Shown here: piece after piece, positions 48,210 through 61,535 of the stretch
Layout: every line of letters begins with the position of its first letter
Position numbering within the stretch: position 1 is the stretch's first letter
Origin: Collybia mongolica
Taxonomy: Eukaryota > Basidiomycota > Agaricomycetes > Agaricales > Clitocybaceae
NCBI GenBank assembly: GCA_013420905.1
Contig: JAAXNY010000017.1
Location: 372,001 to 436,000, forward strand
Direction of reading: 5' to 3'
DNA length: 64,000 nucleotides
The notes under the pieces: generated by a model
Seen by the model: only the letters and a program-made list of their open reading frames with translations
Told to the model about the DNA's origin: nothing
Databases searched by the model: none
Program-made: the position numbers and the translations under genes

Positions 48210-49998
48210 TTACTTCGGCACTGCCCCAGGAGCGCCCCGTCCACCTCGCCCGCCTCCCCGTCCTCCCCTGAATCCACCGCCACCCCTGCCCTCACCACCA
48301 TTCATAGGTGGCGCACCGCCCCGAGGCCGGCTAGGCGGCCTCTCCCCACGCTCCTTCTTCGTCTCAACCGAGATCCGCACCTGACCAACATCACCACCAA
48401 CCTCGAGCCAGATACCACCCTCGCCGCCCTGGCCCGGAGGCAAGCTGGCGACGATCGCCCGCTTGGCAGAGTCGAGGTTGACGAACTCCAGGAATGCACA
48501 CGCCTTGCTACGCACAATTTCAAGCTCTTTGACGGGTCCAAAGCGCCGCGTCAGGTAGTCCCCGAGGGCTGTTTGAGAAATGGGTTCCGTGACGCCCTAA
48601 AGGAGAAGTGTTAAGACTTTGAATAAAACAATGGTCCATGTTGATGATGGGGACTAACCTTGACGAAGCACTGGGCAATTGTCACATTTTGTGCAGCGAG
48701 GAACGCGGGGTGTGGTCCACCGTGCCCGCCCTGGCCACCAGGATGTTGTTGCTGATGGTGGTGAGGGGGTCCTCTTGCCGGGGAAGGCGCAGCTGCAGGT
48801 GGCGTCTGTGTCCCGGTGGGAACGGGTACAGGATTTATAGGCGTCTCAGTGACTCCCCGAGACTCCTGGGCGACCGCAGACCCCCATTTTCTCGGGTTGG
48901 ACGCAGCCAAAGATGCCCATGACCGAGGAGCAGAGGGTGTGGCTGGGGCGGGTGCTGCTTGGGGAGCTGGGGCCTGTGCTGCAGGGGGCGGCGTGGCGAC
49001 GGCAGGAGCGAGAGAAGGTGCCGCAAGCTGAGGTGCTGGTGTGGGTGCCGGCGACTTCTCGACGGCAGGAGCAGGTGCAGCTTTTTCGAGCTCCGGAGTG
49101 TGGATTCCATTAGGTTGGGCGGTGGTGGTGGGGGCAGGTGGCTGTGATTCCGGTGCGGGGGTGGGGGTTTGAACGATAGTAGAGGGCTCAGGGATGTCAG
49201 TGGTGGGGGCTTCCTCGACGGGCGCAGGAGGGGCAGCGGGAGCGGGGGCAGGTGCTGCAACAATTACGGGTGGTGGGGGTGTGGGTTCACGTGAAGGCTC
49301 GAACACATCTTCAGTAGGTGGGACAGGTGAAGCAGGAGCCGGAGCAGGTTCCGGAACCGAGACGGTGGGAACTGCCTCGTCAGCTACCTCGCTGGCGTCA
49401 TCACTCTCAACAGTCTCTTCCTTAAGGAAGCGGAAGATGTCGTTGAGAACGAAATAACCATTTGGCTGTTCAGCAAGGAAGAAGGTTTGAACAAATTTAC
49501 GCCATGGTTCGCCGTTGTTGGACATCTCGCCGATAACCTGGATGATGATACCGCCGTTTGCTGAGGATTGTGCGTCAACCGAATGAATGAAGACTTTGCA
49601 ATCTTGGAAACCGATGGAGGTGATCTTGTTGTGAATTTCCTGTTGATTGCATGCAGTCAGCGTCAGAAATGTGGCGACTACATTGTTGGGAAAAAGCAAC
49701 ATATGGTTGCAGTGTGGGTACCGAAAAAGGTCTGATGCGATTAGAAAAATCTGCCCTCACGGGCGGAACGAAGAAAAAATGATACAAGCTGGAGTGGGGT
49801 AAAAAAGAAGCGGTTGCCCACCTGTTGACCGTAGCATGGCTTGCCATCCTCACCCTCCGTGCCATGAATGAAGGTCGAGGTTTTTGTGTAGAAACAGTGC
49901 AAACGATTGGGCTGCTTGTTAACAAAAGTATAGTACTGAGGAACAAACTGCCATCCGACTTCAGAAGGGACGACAGGGGAGGTAGTGGAATTCGTCAT
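48210..49998 (-). CDS. G3BP-like protein (NTF2 domain plus RRM)
   Basis: Three exons (49998-49822, 49639-48659, 48596-48210) give 514 residues. The N-terminal NTF2-like domain reads WQFVPQYYTFVNKQPNRLHC, then YGQQEIHNKITSIGFQDCKV across intron 1, and AEQPNGYFVLNDIFRF. A long Pro/Ala/Thr-rich linker with an acidic start follows (VESDDASEVADE). The C-terminal RRM has FVKGVTEPIS, RRFGPVKELEIVRSKACAFL and the RNP1-like core; the end is an RGG-rich tail (GFRGGRGGGRGGRG). This order (NTF2, acidic/proline-rich, RRM, RGG) is the G3BP/Nxt3 architecture of RNA-binding stress-granule and ubiquitin-protease cofactor proteins. The intron inside the NTF2 fold is unusually long for this genome (182 nt). Confidence 0.93.
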
Positions 49999-50524
49999 GC
50001 TAAATGAAGTCTCGGTTTAATTCGGTTCGTCCTTCGAGATGCTGGGAAGCAATATGAGCAACTCACATGAAGGATTAAAGGTAGAGCGTGAAAGTCTAAA
50101 GAGTACAGCACAGAGAGAGCAAGGCCGCGGGGGCGTAGAGGTGTAGAGTGTGGGGGAGAAAGTCAACGATGACAAGCAAAAAAAAATTGGCCCAAAGCAG
50201 ATTTCGGCATTTGGCGGTGGCTGGGCGCTTACCCTGCGCGCAAGAAATCCCAGCAGTCGCTCCCAAAACCCTTACATTGCCCATTAACCTCCCTGAGGGC
50301 ATACTGCTGATTTCCCTGCATTTTTCTGTCTTTTTCCCTAGGTTTTTTTGTGACCGGCATGTCCATAAAACGCAGTTTTTGTCGCAATGCCCATGGCCTG
50401 AAATGGTATAAGTCAGTATTTGTTCCACGGTACAATTTTGAACAGCCTCACTTGCATTCCGTGCATAAATACCCCTTTCCGAAATCCAATTCATCTCACA
50501 TTCCCAACGACGAGATCTGGCATA
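49999..50524. other. Divergent promoter region
   Basis: About 530 bases between the divergent G3BP-like and HET-C genes; likely carries both promoters. Nothing else seen. Confidence 0.45.
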
Positions 50525-53500
50525 ATGCCTACCAATATAACCCTTCTCCTACTCCTGGTCTTCATATTCGCCGTTTGCCTTTCAGGAAATGGCGTCTATG
50601 CATTCGGAGCGGGAAATATTCCCTCGTAAGGTTAAATCGCGGGTGGGTATTCCTCGATCGTGCTCATTATATTGTAGGTTTGCCTACATGGAAGGCAGGG
50701 CGTTCAGACACGGAGATATCGTGCGTTTCGATCCTTTAATATTTCGGTGGCGAGGTATTGAGCATTGTTCAGGAAGATGCACTCGCCGAGCTGATAAAAC
50801 GAGGAAGCGGAGGAGGTTTTGCTCTAGCATCCATGCTGTCGAAGGGTCACAAATTTAATGGCTTGGACATCAAACGGGTGTATTTTGGGTAAGTCTTTCT
50901 ATCCGCCATCCTCGGATACATGATTGAAGTCTCTAATCCACGGTGGCGTTCAGGAATTGGCTTCGGGATTACAGTCAGGTACGCGTCCCGGAAACATTTG
51001 CAAGCATGACATTCATAATGAGCTTCTAAATAGGCAGTCGACATCGCCACATTGAAGAAATTGCCCAAACAGGTCCGTTTCCCCTTGCAGACCTATACAT
51101 TTCAATCTTGACAGATCGTGCCCTTTTCGCGTGCCAGACAATAATGAACTTAATCATGGTTCTTGGCTTCATGGTGAGTTCAGCAAACAACCCCCTTTCT
51201 CATTTGGTTAATTGTCACACGACCCCGTAAGGCTCATGGATACGCCACCAATGAGTTCGAGGTGACCCCACAGCGGCTTGGCGTTTACCTCCCGGTGAGT
51301 GTCCCTGAAGAGAAAGTATCAAATGCTTCTTACATTTGACCTTTAGACTGAGCACATCGACAACCCTAAAGGCTATGGTGACGGCGAGGACCCTAGAGCC
51401 TACGACAGCAGACTCCGTGGACCTGTCGATGTACGGAAACTTGGTACCTTTCTCATTACCTCCATATCTAACGCTTTGTTTTTGATAGCCGAGGGAACTT
51501 GAAGTGGATCCCCGGACAGGCATGAAGAACTATATTGCAAATGGTAGCTATCCAAGAGCATAATCTTACACGTGCTCCGTAATCTTGATATTTTCCCTTA
51601 GAACAAGGGTCCTGGGATACCTCGAAAGCTCTTGTCAGGCGTACCTTAGAGCAATGCATACATCTTGGACGCCAACATCGCTCTCAGGGAAGGAAAGAAG
51701 ATGAATACGAAGCTTATCGACTTCTTGGAACTGCCGTGAGTCCTTGTACATATATCTGTTGACCAATGCTAAAGAACAACCAATAGTTGCACACACTAGA
51801 AGACTACACTGCTCATTCCAATTTCTGCGAATTGGTCCTAGTTGCTCTTGGCCATACGGATGTCTTTTTGCATGTCGGCGAGCAGGTAAGGGTGCAAGCG
51901 CCTAATGGAAAATGGGTGGCACCCATCGTCACTGGTTAGTCCGTCGGTCTCGCGAAATGGAAAAGCGTTGTATAATATAATTCGGTAGGAACGTTTGGTG
52001 GAAATGATTTTGCCCATTCCATGCTGGGTGGTGAGAAATTACTACTCGTCTACATGTGAGACCTCGATTGACCAATTTATTCTTTGTCACGTAGAGGCCA
52101 CCGATCATCTGGTATGGTTCATCGCTTTACGCATTGACAGACTGAGCTGACAGCGTTTGCTGATCCATCATAGAGTCAAGTACGTTGATTGTGTTCTACT
52201 CGATGATACACGTCTCACCGGACCTTTCACAGGCGTCCGTATCAGATCTCAACAAAGAACTCGAAAAAGCTCGTTCCGCGCAGAGCCAGACCCGCGGTCC
52301 CGGAGGTGGTCCATCCAACCCTGGCGACATTCTTCGTGATATACTTTTCAACTTGCCCGGTGGTTCGGGTGGGGAAATGTCACGCGATCTTGACGCTGTC
52401 GAGCGGATCAGAGCCGGGCCCACGCAAGGTGGAAAGAGGCCCGAGGATATGAGCCCCCAGGAGCTCCACGCCGTCCTCTGGCAAGTTTTGACTTTTAGGG
52501 ATTCAGGTACGGTTTTATTTTATCAGCCATCAGCGATCCTGATATAGCTTGTCCTATAGTCATGAAGAAGATCTCGAAAACGATCGGTTCGTCGGCTTCG
52601 ATGATTCATACCTTCACGTGTAGTTAATGTTTGGCTTACAGAGAAGATTCCTGGACTTGGACCAATGATCGACAAGCTTGTTGATTCGATCTCTGGTATG
52701 CTTCGTGAATACATGTCCATCCCAGATGCCTAACCCATCCTATTAGTATTTGTCTTCACCACTCTAGAGGTACATCCTGATGATATCCAAAGGTTAAGAT
52801 CCAGAGGACTAATGTTACTACAGCCTTTCCTCAAGCCCATCTTGAAGACAACGACGGCAGGCCTACACGAGGTTTCCGGAGAGGTGATCAACAGCCACGA
52901 CCAATATGAGGTGTTTAACGATTCCCGAGCGGTGCGTTCCTAGGGTGTTTTGGGAAGCTTTATATAATCTAATACATTCTATAGTCCGACCCCACCCATT
53001 CATTCTTGAGCAAAGACCATTTCGTACGTGATTGGGCACAGCTATCAGTCGGATTTTTAAATGGATCCCCCTACAGAATCTCATCCTTAATGAGCCAGCT
53101 GGTCAGATCGCTAGAGTCATCGTGGTGTGTATAGTCCTTTTGTCAAGACTGGTCCATATAGCTCATCTGCCTTTTTAGATGCACACGGTGGGTTTGGTCA
53201 CCAAGGCTTGGGATGACACATCACAGAATGTTCACGCGATCACTGAGGAAATCCTTCAATGCCTGTGAGTTTGACTCCACTGGATTATCAGATTTTTTTA
53301 GACTGAATATGTGTTAGGTTCCATCCTGATTTCCATCAAGGGAATTCCAAGATTCAGCGCGAAATGATTCAATGCATGCATAACTGGGTGAAAGGGCTCG
53401 GTAATCGTCAAAACCAGATCCTCAGGCGCCTCTCGAAAAATGCTGTCCGTAACCATGAAAATATCCGCGCTGCTGGCGACGGTGGAGCGCCTGTGGCACA

Positions 53501-54257
53501 AGGCTCCTATGCCGAAGCACAAGGCCATCAATTCCAAAACACTTTACAGGGCTATGCCAACCAGATTCCTGGTGTCTCCCAGGCCCAGCAGATATTCGGA
53601 TCAGGAGGAGGTGCTCGAAGGGACGGCGCACCCGCCGCCTATTCGGGCGTTGCTCCTAGTGGTTATCCTGGAACAGGAGCTGCATCCGCCCCACCTATGA
53701 CTGGGCAAGCTGCGTCGTACTACAATGATGGAGCAAACCCACCAGCAGCACCATCGTATTCGCCTGCTGGAGCACCAACGTCGTCATATGCACCCACTTA
53801 TGCATCACCAACAGGTCCCCCTCCATCGTTCTCTGGATCGACCCCGTCATTCCCAGGTTCGGCACCACCCCACGCCCCGGCAGCACCCGGCCATGCAGGA
53901 TACTCACCATCATATGCTCCATCGTATTCTTCACCGCCTCCTTCCTTCCCTGGAGGTGCACCATCCTTCCCCGGCGGATCATCTCCCTCCTTCCCAGGTG
54001 GACAGGCACCGTCTTTCCCTGGAGGAGGCCCATCTTTCCCTGGCAACCCTGGCGCAGGGCACGGTCACGGTGCTTATGGAGCGCATCAAGGCGGCTACGC
54101 ACCTCCTTCTGGGCCTCCGCCAGGTGGACCGGGTGGACCGGGTTTCCCAGGTGCCGCTCCCGGTTTTCCAGGCGCGAATCCCCATCATGCATCGTCCCCT
54201 CCTCCCCAGTTTCCCGGTGGGCCTGGATCGTATCAAGGAGGACAAGGTGGATGGTAG
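50525..54257 (+). CDS. hetC: HET-C family protein
   Basis: Homologue of the Neurospora het-c / Aspergillus TinC family, large secreted or membrane-associated proteins. In some ascomycetes they define heterokaryon incompatibility; in basidiomycetes the role is not known. Many short exons. The N-terminus is a signal peptide (MPTNITLLLLLVFIFAVCLS). Conserved blocks: AYMEGRAFRHGDI joined by a 52-nt intron to EDALAELI; LDIKRVYFGNWLRDYSQAVD; YATNEFEVTPQRLGVYLP; HIDNPKGYGDGEDPR; RTGMKNYIANEQGSWDTS; LLGTALHTLEDYTAHSNFCE; and GTFGGNDFAHSMLGEATDHL. The long C-terminal tail (after about 53590) is Pro/Gly/Ser/Tyr-rich with repeated SFPGG units, and ends GGQGGW. Glycine-rich tails are typical of HET-C. 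Internal introns were chosen to keep frame and conserved blocks; a few between 51600 and 53300 are less certain. Confidence 0.9.
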
Positions 54258-54569
54258 TCCTCGCCTCTCAAAGAAAGAAGGGAAGGAAGAAAGAGCAGAC
54301 AATCCTCTGTTATCGAAATAAATTATATATAAACTTCGATCGTGTATCTTGTACGTCTGTCCAGGAATCAGCTTGACCATTGTTGACGAGTCTTGATCCA
54401 ACACAAACCAGAGTTGCCTCTAGATATTAGGTCCACTCTCAAGCTGTTTGAGAGCATATAATTAGACAACGAAAGTAGGTTCTGGACGTCTCCTCTATAC
54501 AATTAACATTGGGAAAGTAAATACGACTAATAGAAAATAAACTTTTGATCGCTAGGTCGATGCTATCGT

Positions 54570-56677
54570 TCATGCTGCTGCGAACGAACGTCTTCTAAAC
54601 ATGACCTTGGCGTGCCTATTTGGTACACAGTTCGAGCCAAACCATTCGTTCTTTGGTCGTACACCTTCCTGTTCCATCTTGAGATCGCAGTGTAATATGG
54701 GGTGGGCTATAAACGCTTTCATAACCATTGAAGCGAAAAATCTTCTAGGACTGACAAGAATTCACATAAATCAGGGTGTGTCGCAGGTGAACGCTTTCAT
54801 TTGACTTACCAAACGTGTCGTCCTCCACCGAAAGCGAGATAACCTGGCCCCGTTCCAGTCAACCGATACCTCAGATCGTCAGCTTCCCGAGCCACGAGAT
54901 CATCACTCTTCGCTGCTCTCTCGCGCATCGAAGAAAACCGCCAGGGATCGGATGTTTCAGGGTCGTCATATATGTCGGGGTTGATGTGTATAGCTGATGC
55001 TGCGGCGGCCACTGTCGTCCCGGCTGGTATTGTTGTGCCGTCTGCGAAAGTGTATGTGATCACCGCTTTTCGCATCATGGTCACTTGATCTCGGGGTAAG
55101 TTGATGAAGAAAGATAGAATTGCTTGACATACGTCCGTTCATGGGGCTCAGTCGCTGACTTTCTTTCAAGAAGCTGTCGAGTTTCCAACAGGCCTCGAGG
55201 CTATCCTTCGTCTAAATTTCTATGTCTTTGTCAAGGCAGGATTCGATCTCATCACGGAGAACTCTGACGGACTCTGGCTGAGAAGCTAGATAGTACATTG
55301 CATGAGTTAAAGTCTGTCTCATACGTAAGCCAAGTACAATTTGGAAGTAATAATATCAAGTACTGACGATGGCAGTAGAATGCAGGGCAGCAAAATTCAT
55401 GGTGAGCAATCTTAAAGTAATCGATTCAGAGGTTTGTTCCTGGCCCGGAGGGGCAGCATCCATCAGCCAAGTTAGCACGTCATTCTGTGTCAGGTTCATC
55501 AGTGCTTGCAAGAAAAGGGATGATGGTCTTCTGCGAACGGGTTTATCTGGGTAACTGGGTCCAAATTCTTCGACAAGGCGCTTGTGTTTTTCGATGGTTG
55601 GTCTGAGGTGTGCGAGAAGTCGACGTTGCGTGCTTGTAACTCTGGATATTAATCGACCGATGATCCTGTTGGAATGCCTTTAAATACTACCCAGTGTCAC
55701 TCTACACAGTAAACTTACGGCTTTAAGAAATTTGGAAACAAGTTAAGGATGGCTGCACTGACGACAATTTTGGCCGTGTTCTCAATATGGATGCTGCAAT
55801 AATCGGCATTTCTACCTGTCGCAGCGTGAATACGAGGAAAGCACAAGCAAAATGCTAGAAACACCTACAAAGAGGCAGCCCCACGAAAATACGGTGGTTG
55901 ACTCGGCAAACAATACGTGTAAAAGTGTCGGCGGCGGGAATGGTAGTCCACTCTGGATTGAGCGTAAGCCATACATTTGAATTGACACCCCCAGATTGGC
56001 ACATACCATGCTTGTCCGTTTTTTGGTCGAACTCGTCCTCAACCACGTGGATTATTTCATCCACAAGCTCTGGAAAGATGGCATTGAGGTTCTGGGTAAG
56101 GGAGAAGTTGCGAATCACCCCGGTGTGATAGGTGTCTACTTTGACTTGGGGGCCAAGGGTATAGTCGATTTGTATCATCTAGTCATATACGAAATTCATG
56201 TAAGGAGAGTGTCAAACGTTGAAAATATTTGTGTGGGCTCACGTCATCTGTTGCTGCATCCATGGAAAGGATATGCTCTGGTGCCGTTCGGATGTTTTCG
56301 ATGAGGTCGCGGCTGGCAGCAACAGCAACCCATTTGTCCATTTGTGGAACCTTGAAAAGTCCATCATGATACTACATTTCAAGCGTAGGCCCTCAGCTTT
56401 CACGCTCCTTAGTTGTTCCGAAGAGCAGCTTACCTGGGCAATTCCTTTCTGCAAGATCGCTTCGGCATCTTTGAGAAAGCGCAGAGAACTGAAATACGAC
56501 ATCAGGCGATTATCATACTTGACTGTTGGCAAGTCAAGCTGAAAAAGACTACTAGTAAGCGGCGCCCATGCAAAGAGAATTTCTGCGGAGGCGTACATGA
56601 CTGGGAGTTTGAAACCACTTCAGAACGAAGAAAATGATTGGTAGGAAAGTCAATGCGAGGAGTAAACTGTCCCCCAT
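54570..56677 (-). pseudogene. Cytochrome P450, damaged copy
   Basis: Starts at ATG 56677 with a membrane anchor (MGDSLLLALTFLPIIFFVLK). After a GTACGC intron come LDLPTVKYDNRLMSYFSSLR, then RIVCRVNHRIFVGLPLC (typical of fungal P450s near ent-kaurene-oxidase-like families), NFAALHSTAI with THAMYYLASQPESVRVLRDE (helix I/J), FLKESQRLS (the ExxR of helix K), and the haem loop FGGGRHV with Cys split by an intron. Two defects: a TAG at 55212-55214, in a spot where relatives have Trp (GWTK), and CPRR in place of the usual CPGR after the haem cysteine. All other exons splice in frame to the stop at 54570. Likely a recently lost monooxygenase; sequencing error at two independent sites is less likely. 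Confidence 0.8.
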
Positions 56678-57581
56678 AGCTGTAGCAACTACACGAAGTA
56701 AACATCTTATTTGATAGGACCGTTCGTTTTATCAAAAAATTGGGCACTTCAATCAATCTTCTAGTGTCGAAACCGCGATCAACACTCATCATAATTGCTA
56801 TCCAATGATAAAGGTAAAATTAGGTATATGCAAGTATTAATTAATGTAGGAATGGAGTAAGAATTTGACCGACTTTGTTACACAGCAATCCAAGTATCTA
56901 TATGGTACAAGGGTAGCAGGAGAGATGGTGAAGTCCCGAAGCATTTGAAGGCCCGGCTTAACATGTACTGAGGCTGGCTTTTTTTGTCAAAGCTTCGCGA
57001 GTCCTAGTATAAACCATCGCTGGCGTTTTCGCTCGACTACGAGATAGTGCATGAGTAGGATTTGGAGGTTGGACCTAGAGAGGTTCCCAAGTTGATTATC
57101 ACGGTCACGCAGCTGAAGCGATGGCATTGACGAGGAGGTTGTAAGTATATGCGAAATCGTTTGAGCCAAAATAATTTGATGGATTTCTTCGCTCCATTGT
57201 TGCGGGTATTCCCGTGATCGCGTTTGTTCAATCTAGTTGCCGGTTCTTTATGATGGGATGTCAACTAGGCAGAGGCAGTACGAAGGGATCCTTGCCGAAG
57301 TACAGGACTTTCCCCTTGTTGTGGAAAAAAGCAATATCTGTATTGTATTCTCTATGAGTTACAAGGCAGCGTTCTTCTCATGGTGCCCACGTTCTACGAT
57401 TTAGAACTCGGATATGCCGTGTTTGCAACGGCCCTCACAAAACGATTACATGACAGCTTGGATTCTTCGGTCGCAAGCATATCTATCGATTGATCAAATG
57501 GACAGCATATAGCGGCATGCTAAGGTAAAATTATTCCAGGTCCTTTCCCGAAAGTATCATCATTATAACGCAAGTCCTTGC
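56678..57581. other. Intergenic, no gene seen
   Basis: About 900 bases, moderately AT-rich, between the P450 promoter side and the STN1 3' end. Confidence 0.45.
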
Positions 57582-59528
57582 TCAGACAGTCAGCTCCCAC
57601 TTTCCTTTGCCAACGCACCAGGCGCGCCCCTCCGTCTTCAAAATATCCAGTGCATCGTTAACATGCCAGTTCCCGGCGTATCGCCACCGATCATCCTTCC
57701 TCAAGTACTTGAGGATATCGTCGGTCGTAGATCCACGCCCAGATCGACTTTGTCCGCCTCTTGCCGTAGGAGCATTCGCAAGTGCTCCGATCGCCTGTTC
57801 CACGTGTAAGGCCAAAAAAGCCGGTGTGAGCGGGTGGTAGGCCTCTTCGTCCTTTTCTGGGTCGGAAAGCTCAACATCATCGTCATCATCAAGATCTTCT
57901 GGCTGGGTTCCGCCCATGGATGAAAAGACTGTACTATCAGCTCCAAATGTTGAGTTCGACGTCGAATCAGCTTTCCACATGCTATTCGCACAACTACGAG
58001 GATTAGGTAATGGTCGTACCGGCCCGTCCCAGAGTACGATGCTGCCCTCGCGTAGAAGTTGGACGGCAGCAAATTGGAAAAGACGTTTTGCCCGTGGCGC
58101 GATTTTCTCCTTGGCTTGAAGCTGAGATGCAATCTGGACGCTCTTCGAACGTGCATGTGGCCCGGAAGCCTCTTTCGCCTTCTTTCTCTCCTCCCTTACC
58201 CGCCGCTTCGCTTCAGCTTTGACGACGCGGCGTGCCATATCCGCTAGTTCTGGCACTCGGCGGAGATGAGAAAGAGTAAATCCATGAGGCTCGACTGACA
58301 ACGGCTTGTCGTCTACGAACGTTAATCGACCGGGAAGTGCGCTAGGCCGTGGGGTACGATGAGCTGATCTTGAAGGACCTGGACGTGGGGTCTCATCTGG
58401 GCGTTTGGATTGGGACGGTTTGGTCGGCGTGGACGGAACTTTAGAAAGTGAGTATGATATTGCCTCCATATCTGAATCTTCATGTGCAGATGGAGAGCTT
58501 GTTGCGGTGTGGTGCATATAATGCATCATATATTTCTGGAAGGTCAGATCAGTTAGGTGCCTTGAAGATAATCTTGATGGATGTCGAAGTTTAGGCGGTG
58601 ATGGTTGCAAGTTGCCCGTTTTCGCTGGACTAGATGCGACAGACGAAGCTGGCGTTGCAGATACATCAGATGGTGTGGTTGGCGCGATCGGGCGAGAAGA
58701 ACCATGTTGCACAGGTTTGGGTGAAGTGAGGGGGGTGGCGATTGTTGGAATTATAAATGGTTCGGGACGGGAGTAAGACGACTTGTGAAGCGTACAGACC
58801 TTTCGCCAATGCATTGGTTCATCATTGGATGAAGCACATTTTTCTGGTATAGATCATTATTTTGCATTTGAAATGAAAAACAAGCTTCACACCTATGTTG
58901 CTCACTTTAATCTCTCTCGTATCATGTCTTTTGGCAATTCTCCCTATGACCATCACGGCGGTACCGACAGGCCCTATAGCCTTTGGGAGCACATGCGGCA
59001 AAAGAGCGCGGCCTGGATGTGATGACACTGTGCCCCGGGGAGGTGGAGGTGCCTGGCGGTGGGGATGGTGACAGTCAATTACTGCAGTGCCATCGTCAAC
59101 TGTGAACTCTATGAGCATAGAAGAGGAAGGATAGATACAAAAAACACAGACTGCTATATTGAACCCTCTTCTCATGAACTTGGATGCCTACTATGAGTCC
59201 GACTATCTGAACTGTCCGGCACGGAACCCGTCCAAGCCAGTAGAAGTCGGCCTCTTTGAGTACGCATTCAATGGAACTCTGACTAAATTCGGCTAGAGAA
59301 CGCACCTTTTCCCTTGCTCTGTTCCATGCCAAATATATCATCGATAAAACATGGGGCGATCGCATCGCGAGTGAACGTCCACCTCCAAATCTCTGTGGTC
59401 GTCGGTTTTGATGGGGTTTTGTTCTTTATTTCAGGGGTTCCACTTCTCTTCCGAGACGGCGAGAGCAATATTGTTCCAGAAACATGATTTGTTTGTGTGT
59501 GGTGTTCAATGGTTGAAATAAAACTCAT
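57582..59528 (-). CDS. STN1: Stn1-like telomere-capping (CST complex) subunit
   Basis: Four exons (59528-59306, 59253-59152, 59108-58893, 58843-57582) give 600 residues. The N-terminal OB fold reads WRWTFTRDAIAPCFIDDIFG, then across intron 1 ADFYWLGRVPCRTVQIVGLI and VGIQVHEKRVQYS, then VDDGTAVIDCHHP, and IGPVGTAVMVIGRIAKRHDT. A middle region is rich in Ser/Pro/Thr. The C-terminus holds two winged-helix-like segments (EKIAPRAKRLFQFAAVQLLR and the end TTDDILKYLRKDDRWRYAGN). This is the Stn1/OBFC1 pattern: binds telomeric single-stranded DNA with Ten1 and regulates fill-in synthesis. The third intron uses donor ATAG|GTGTGA at 58892; the nearer GTGAGC donor would break phase. Confidence 0.86.
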
Positions 59529-60046
59529 AAGTTCGTCAGATATTCAGAGTAATATAGTCAGTAGGAGATATGGCCGCCGGCGCAAGAACAAACTCTGCAA
59601 ATGCTCGAAGAGACGATGGAGGCCCAAAGTCGTGAGTCACGAAACTCGAACCGTCACGGCTCGTGATCAACCGCGTGGCGTTACTTGGTTGTAACGGTGC
59701 CGAAGTTTATCTTCAACTTCAGTTGAAAACCCATACTACGATATAACCCAACGACACCCCGTGCAATGCATGCAGGAAAGCACCTAATCAAAAGCAACTC
59801 AAACTTCGCCAAATTTGATAATAAGCATTCATGAATCTCCATTCCCCTATCCGACACCCTTTCTTGTTTTTCGCGTCCCCTGCCTGACATACTTAACACG
59901 CGCAGGCCTAAAGGAGTACAAAAGATAAAAACCCAGAAACCACTCTCAGAGAAGATACTGTCAGGTAGAGCAAACGTGAAAGGTCATGTCTACGACTGAA
60001 ATAAGAGCAGCCAGGGTCTTCCTCACGCATCTATATGTTAACGGGG
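59529..60046. other. Intergenic, no gene seen
   Basis: About 520 bases; contains the STN1 promoter. Nothing else identified. Confidence 0.4.
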
Positions 60047-60457
60047 CTACATGGGTGAATCGCAGTGTGATACTAAGATCCAATTCCCAAGCGTCAACTA
60101 CGCCCTAAAGCATATCATGAGATCCCATACTTAGGCCAAGACTTCACACTCATGTTCATTGACTTACCACTAGCACCTTGGGAGGCAGCTGAGAGTTGAT
60201 GGCAGTCAGTTCGAGTGATCAATAAGTGCTCTAGCACGTACACATCAGTCCCTGCAACTTTGCAACACTTGAGTGGCGGTACTGAGGATGATTCTAGGTG
60301 AACAAGATCTACGATAATCGAGAGTTGGGCAACACTTACGGCAAGCCTTACACAAGGGAATATCCACTTGTGGTCCAGGCGCGGCTACAGTCCTTTGGAT
60401 GGATAACGCTAAAGCAAAGAGTATGGCGTAGAGAGCAAAGTTTTTCGAAGTAGGCAT
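60047..60457 (-). CDS. Putative small secreted cysteine-rich protein
   Basis: ATG 60457 starts MPTSKNFALYAILFALALSI, a signal peptide ending near VAA. Two introns with GTAAGT donors give a mature part of roughly 65 residues with six cysteines: CKAC, CC, one near the middle and one near the C-terminus (SHCDSPM). Phases fit. It resembles small secreted proteins of plant- or wood-associated fungi only in layout; the spacing is not that of a hydrophobin, which has eight cysteines. If the first intron is retained a different, longer frame ends at 60245, so the gene model is tentative. Confidence 0.4.
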
Positions 60458-61535
60458 ATTGTTCGAGTTGGGGTGAATGCTTGAGCGGCCTCTCGCCTCA
60501 GATCTTATACTATCAGGGATAGGGGAAAGCATACATCCTCGGCTGTGGCTGGTTTCTTCATCAAAGTTAAACTTTGCAATACGTGACGTGGAGTCAATCA
60601 CTGCTTCGGTTTTTCGTGACGAGTTTCCCTGGACACATCCTGTACGTTACTGCATGATACGGCAGGGAGCTTAGACGTGAAGGATAACGGTAAAGAATAC
60701 ACAAAGGCATTACTGAATTTCAAGTCCTAGGCTTTTACTGATTTACTACGGTGGAGTTTGGTCGCAGAGAACTAAGAGACAATTATATGCAGACTACTGT
60801 TAGGTTGAATAGCTGAGCGCTTGCGAAGAGCAATGCTCAGGAGAACATTGGAAGAGACGGCTGTTACCAAGAGTGTAGATAGAAATCATTATAATGAGCG
60901 GTCCACAAACTAGTGTCGCAGAAGCGCAAACTTCTGACATCTAGACTGCGAAGTGAAGAAGATCATCAAGACGAACCGTGTTATAGGAGCTACCGAGGCT
61001 TGCCCTTTGACGTAAGTACCCACGGGCCACGGTTTGAAATGTTTAATGTCTGGGTCGTGCTACACTATCCCCGTTCCCTCTGGGAGGTCAAAAAGATCTT
61101 GGCAAGTCTGTTCTCTTGTGGGGATGCTACGGACGCGCGCACTACGGTTCGCAGAAATCGAGACACTTTCACCGAGCTTGGGATAATGGCGTTGCGGAAA
61201 TAACAATCAGCATCATGTCAAATACGCATAGGCCCAACCTTCATGACCATCGAAATCTCGTGATGTGCTCTCGTGGTTCGAATTATTTTGGGAGGGGGAA
61301 GTGAGAGAATTGCCTGGATAACCTGATAATGAACCGGTAATGGAGGTGTTCACGCGTAAGGGCTGGACGCATGTCCTGGGAACGAGCACTCGACATCAAC
61401 AGGTAAAATCCAACAATTTAATAACACATGGTGCAGGAGCTAGCAAATGATATACGGAAGACATTCTACTTGTAAATATAGCAGCTAAACGCGAATGTCA
61501 GCGATCTTTTGGAAACATTAAAGCTGTAGAGAGGT
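60458..61535. other. Intergenic, no gene seen
   Basis: About 1.1 kb with no recognisable coding sequence or repeat. Confidence 0.4.
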
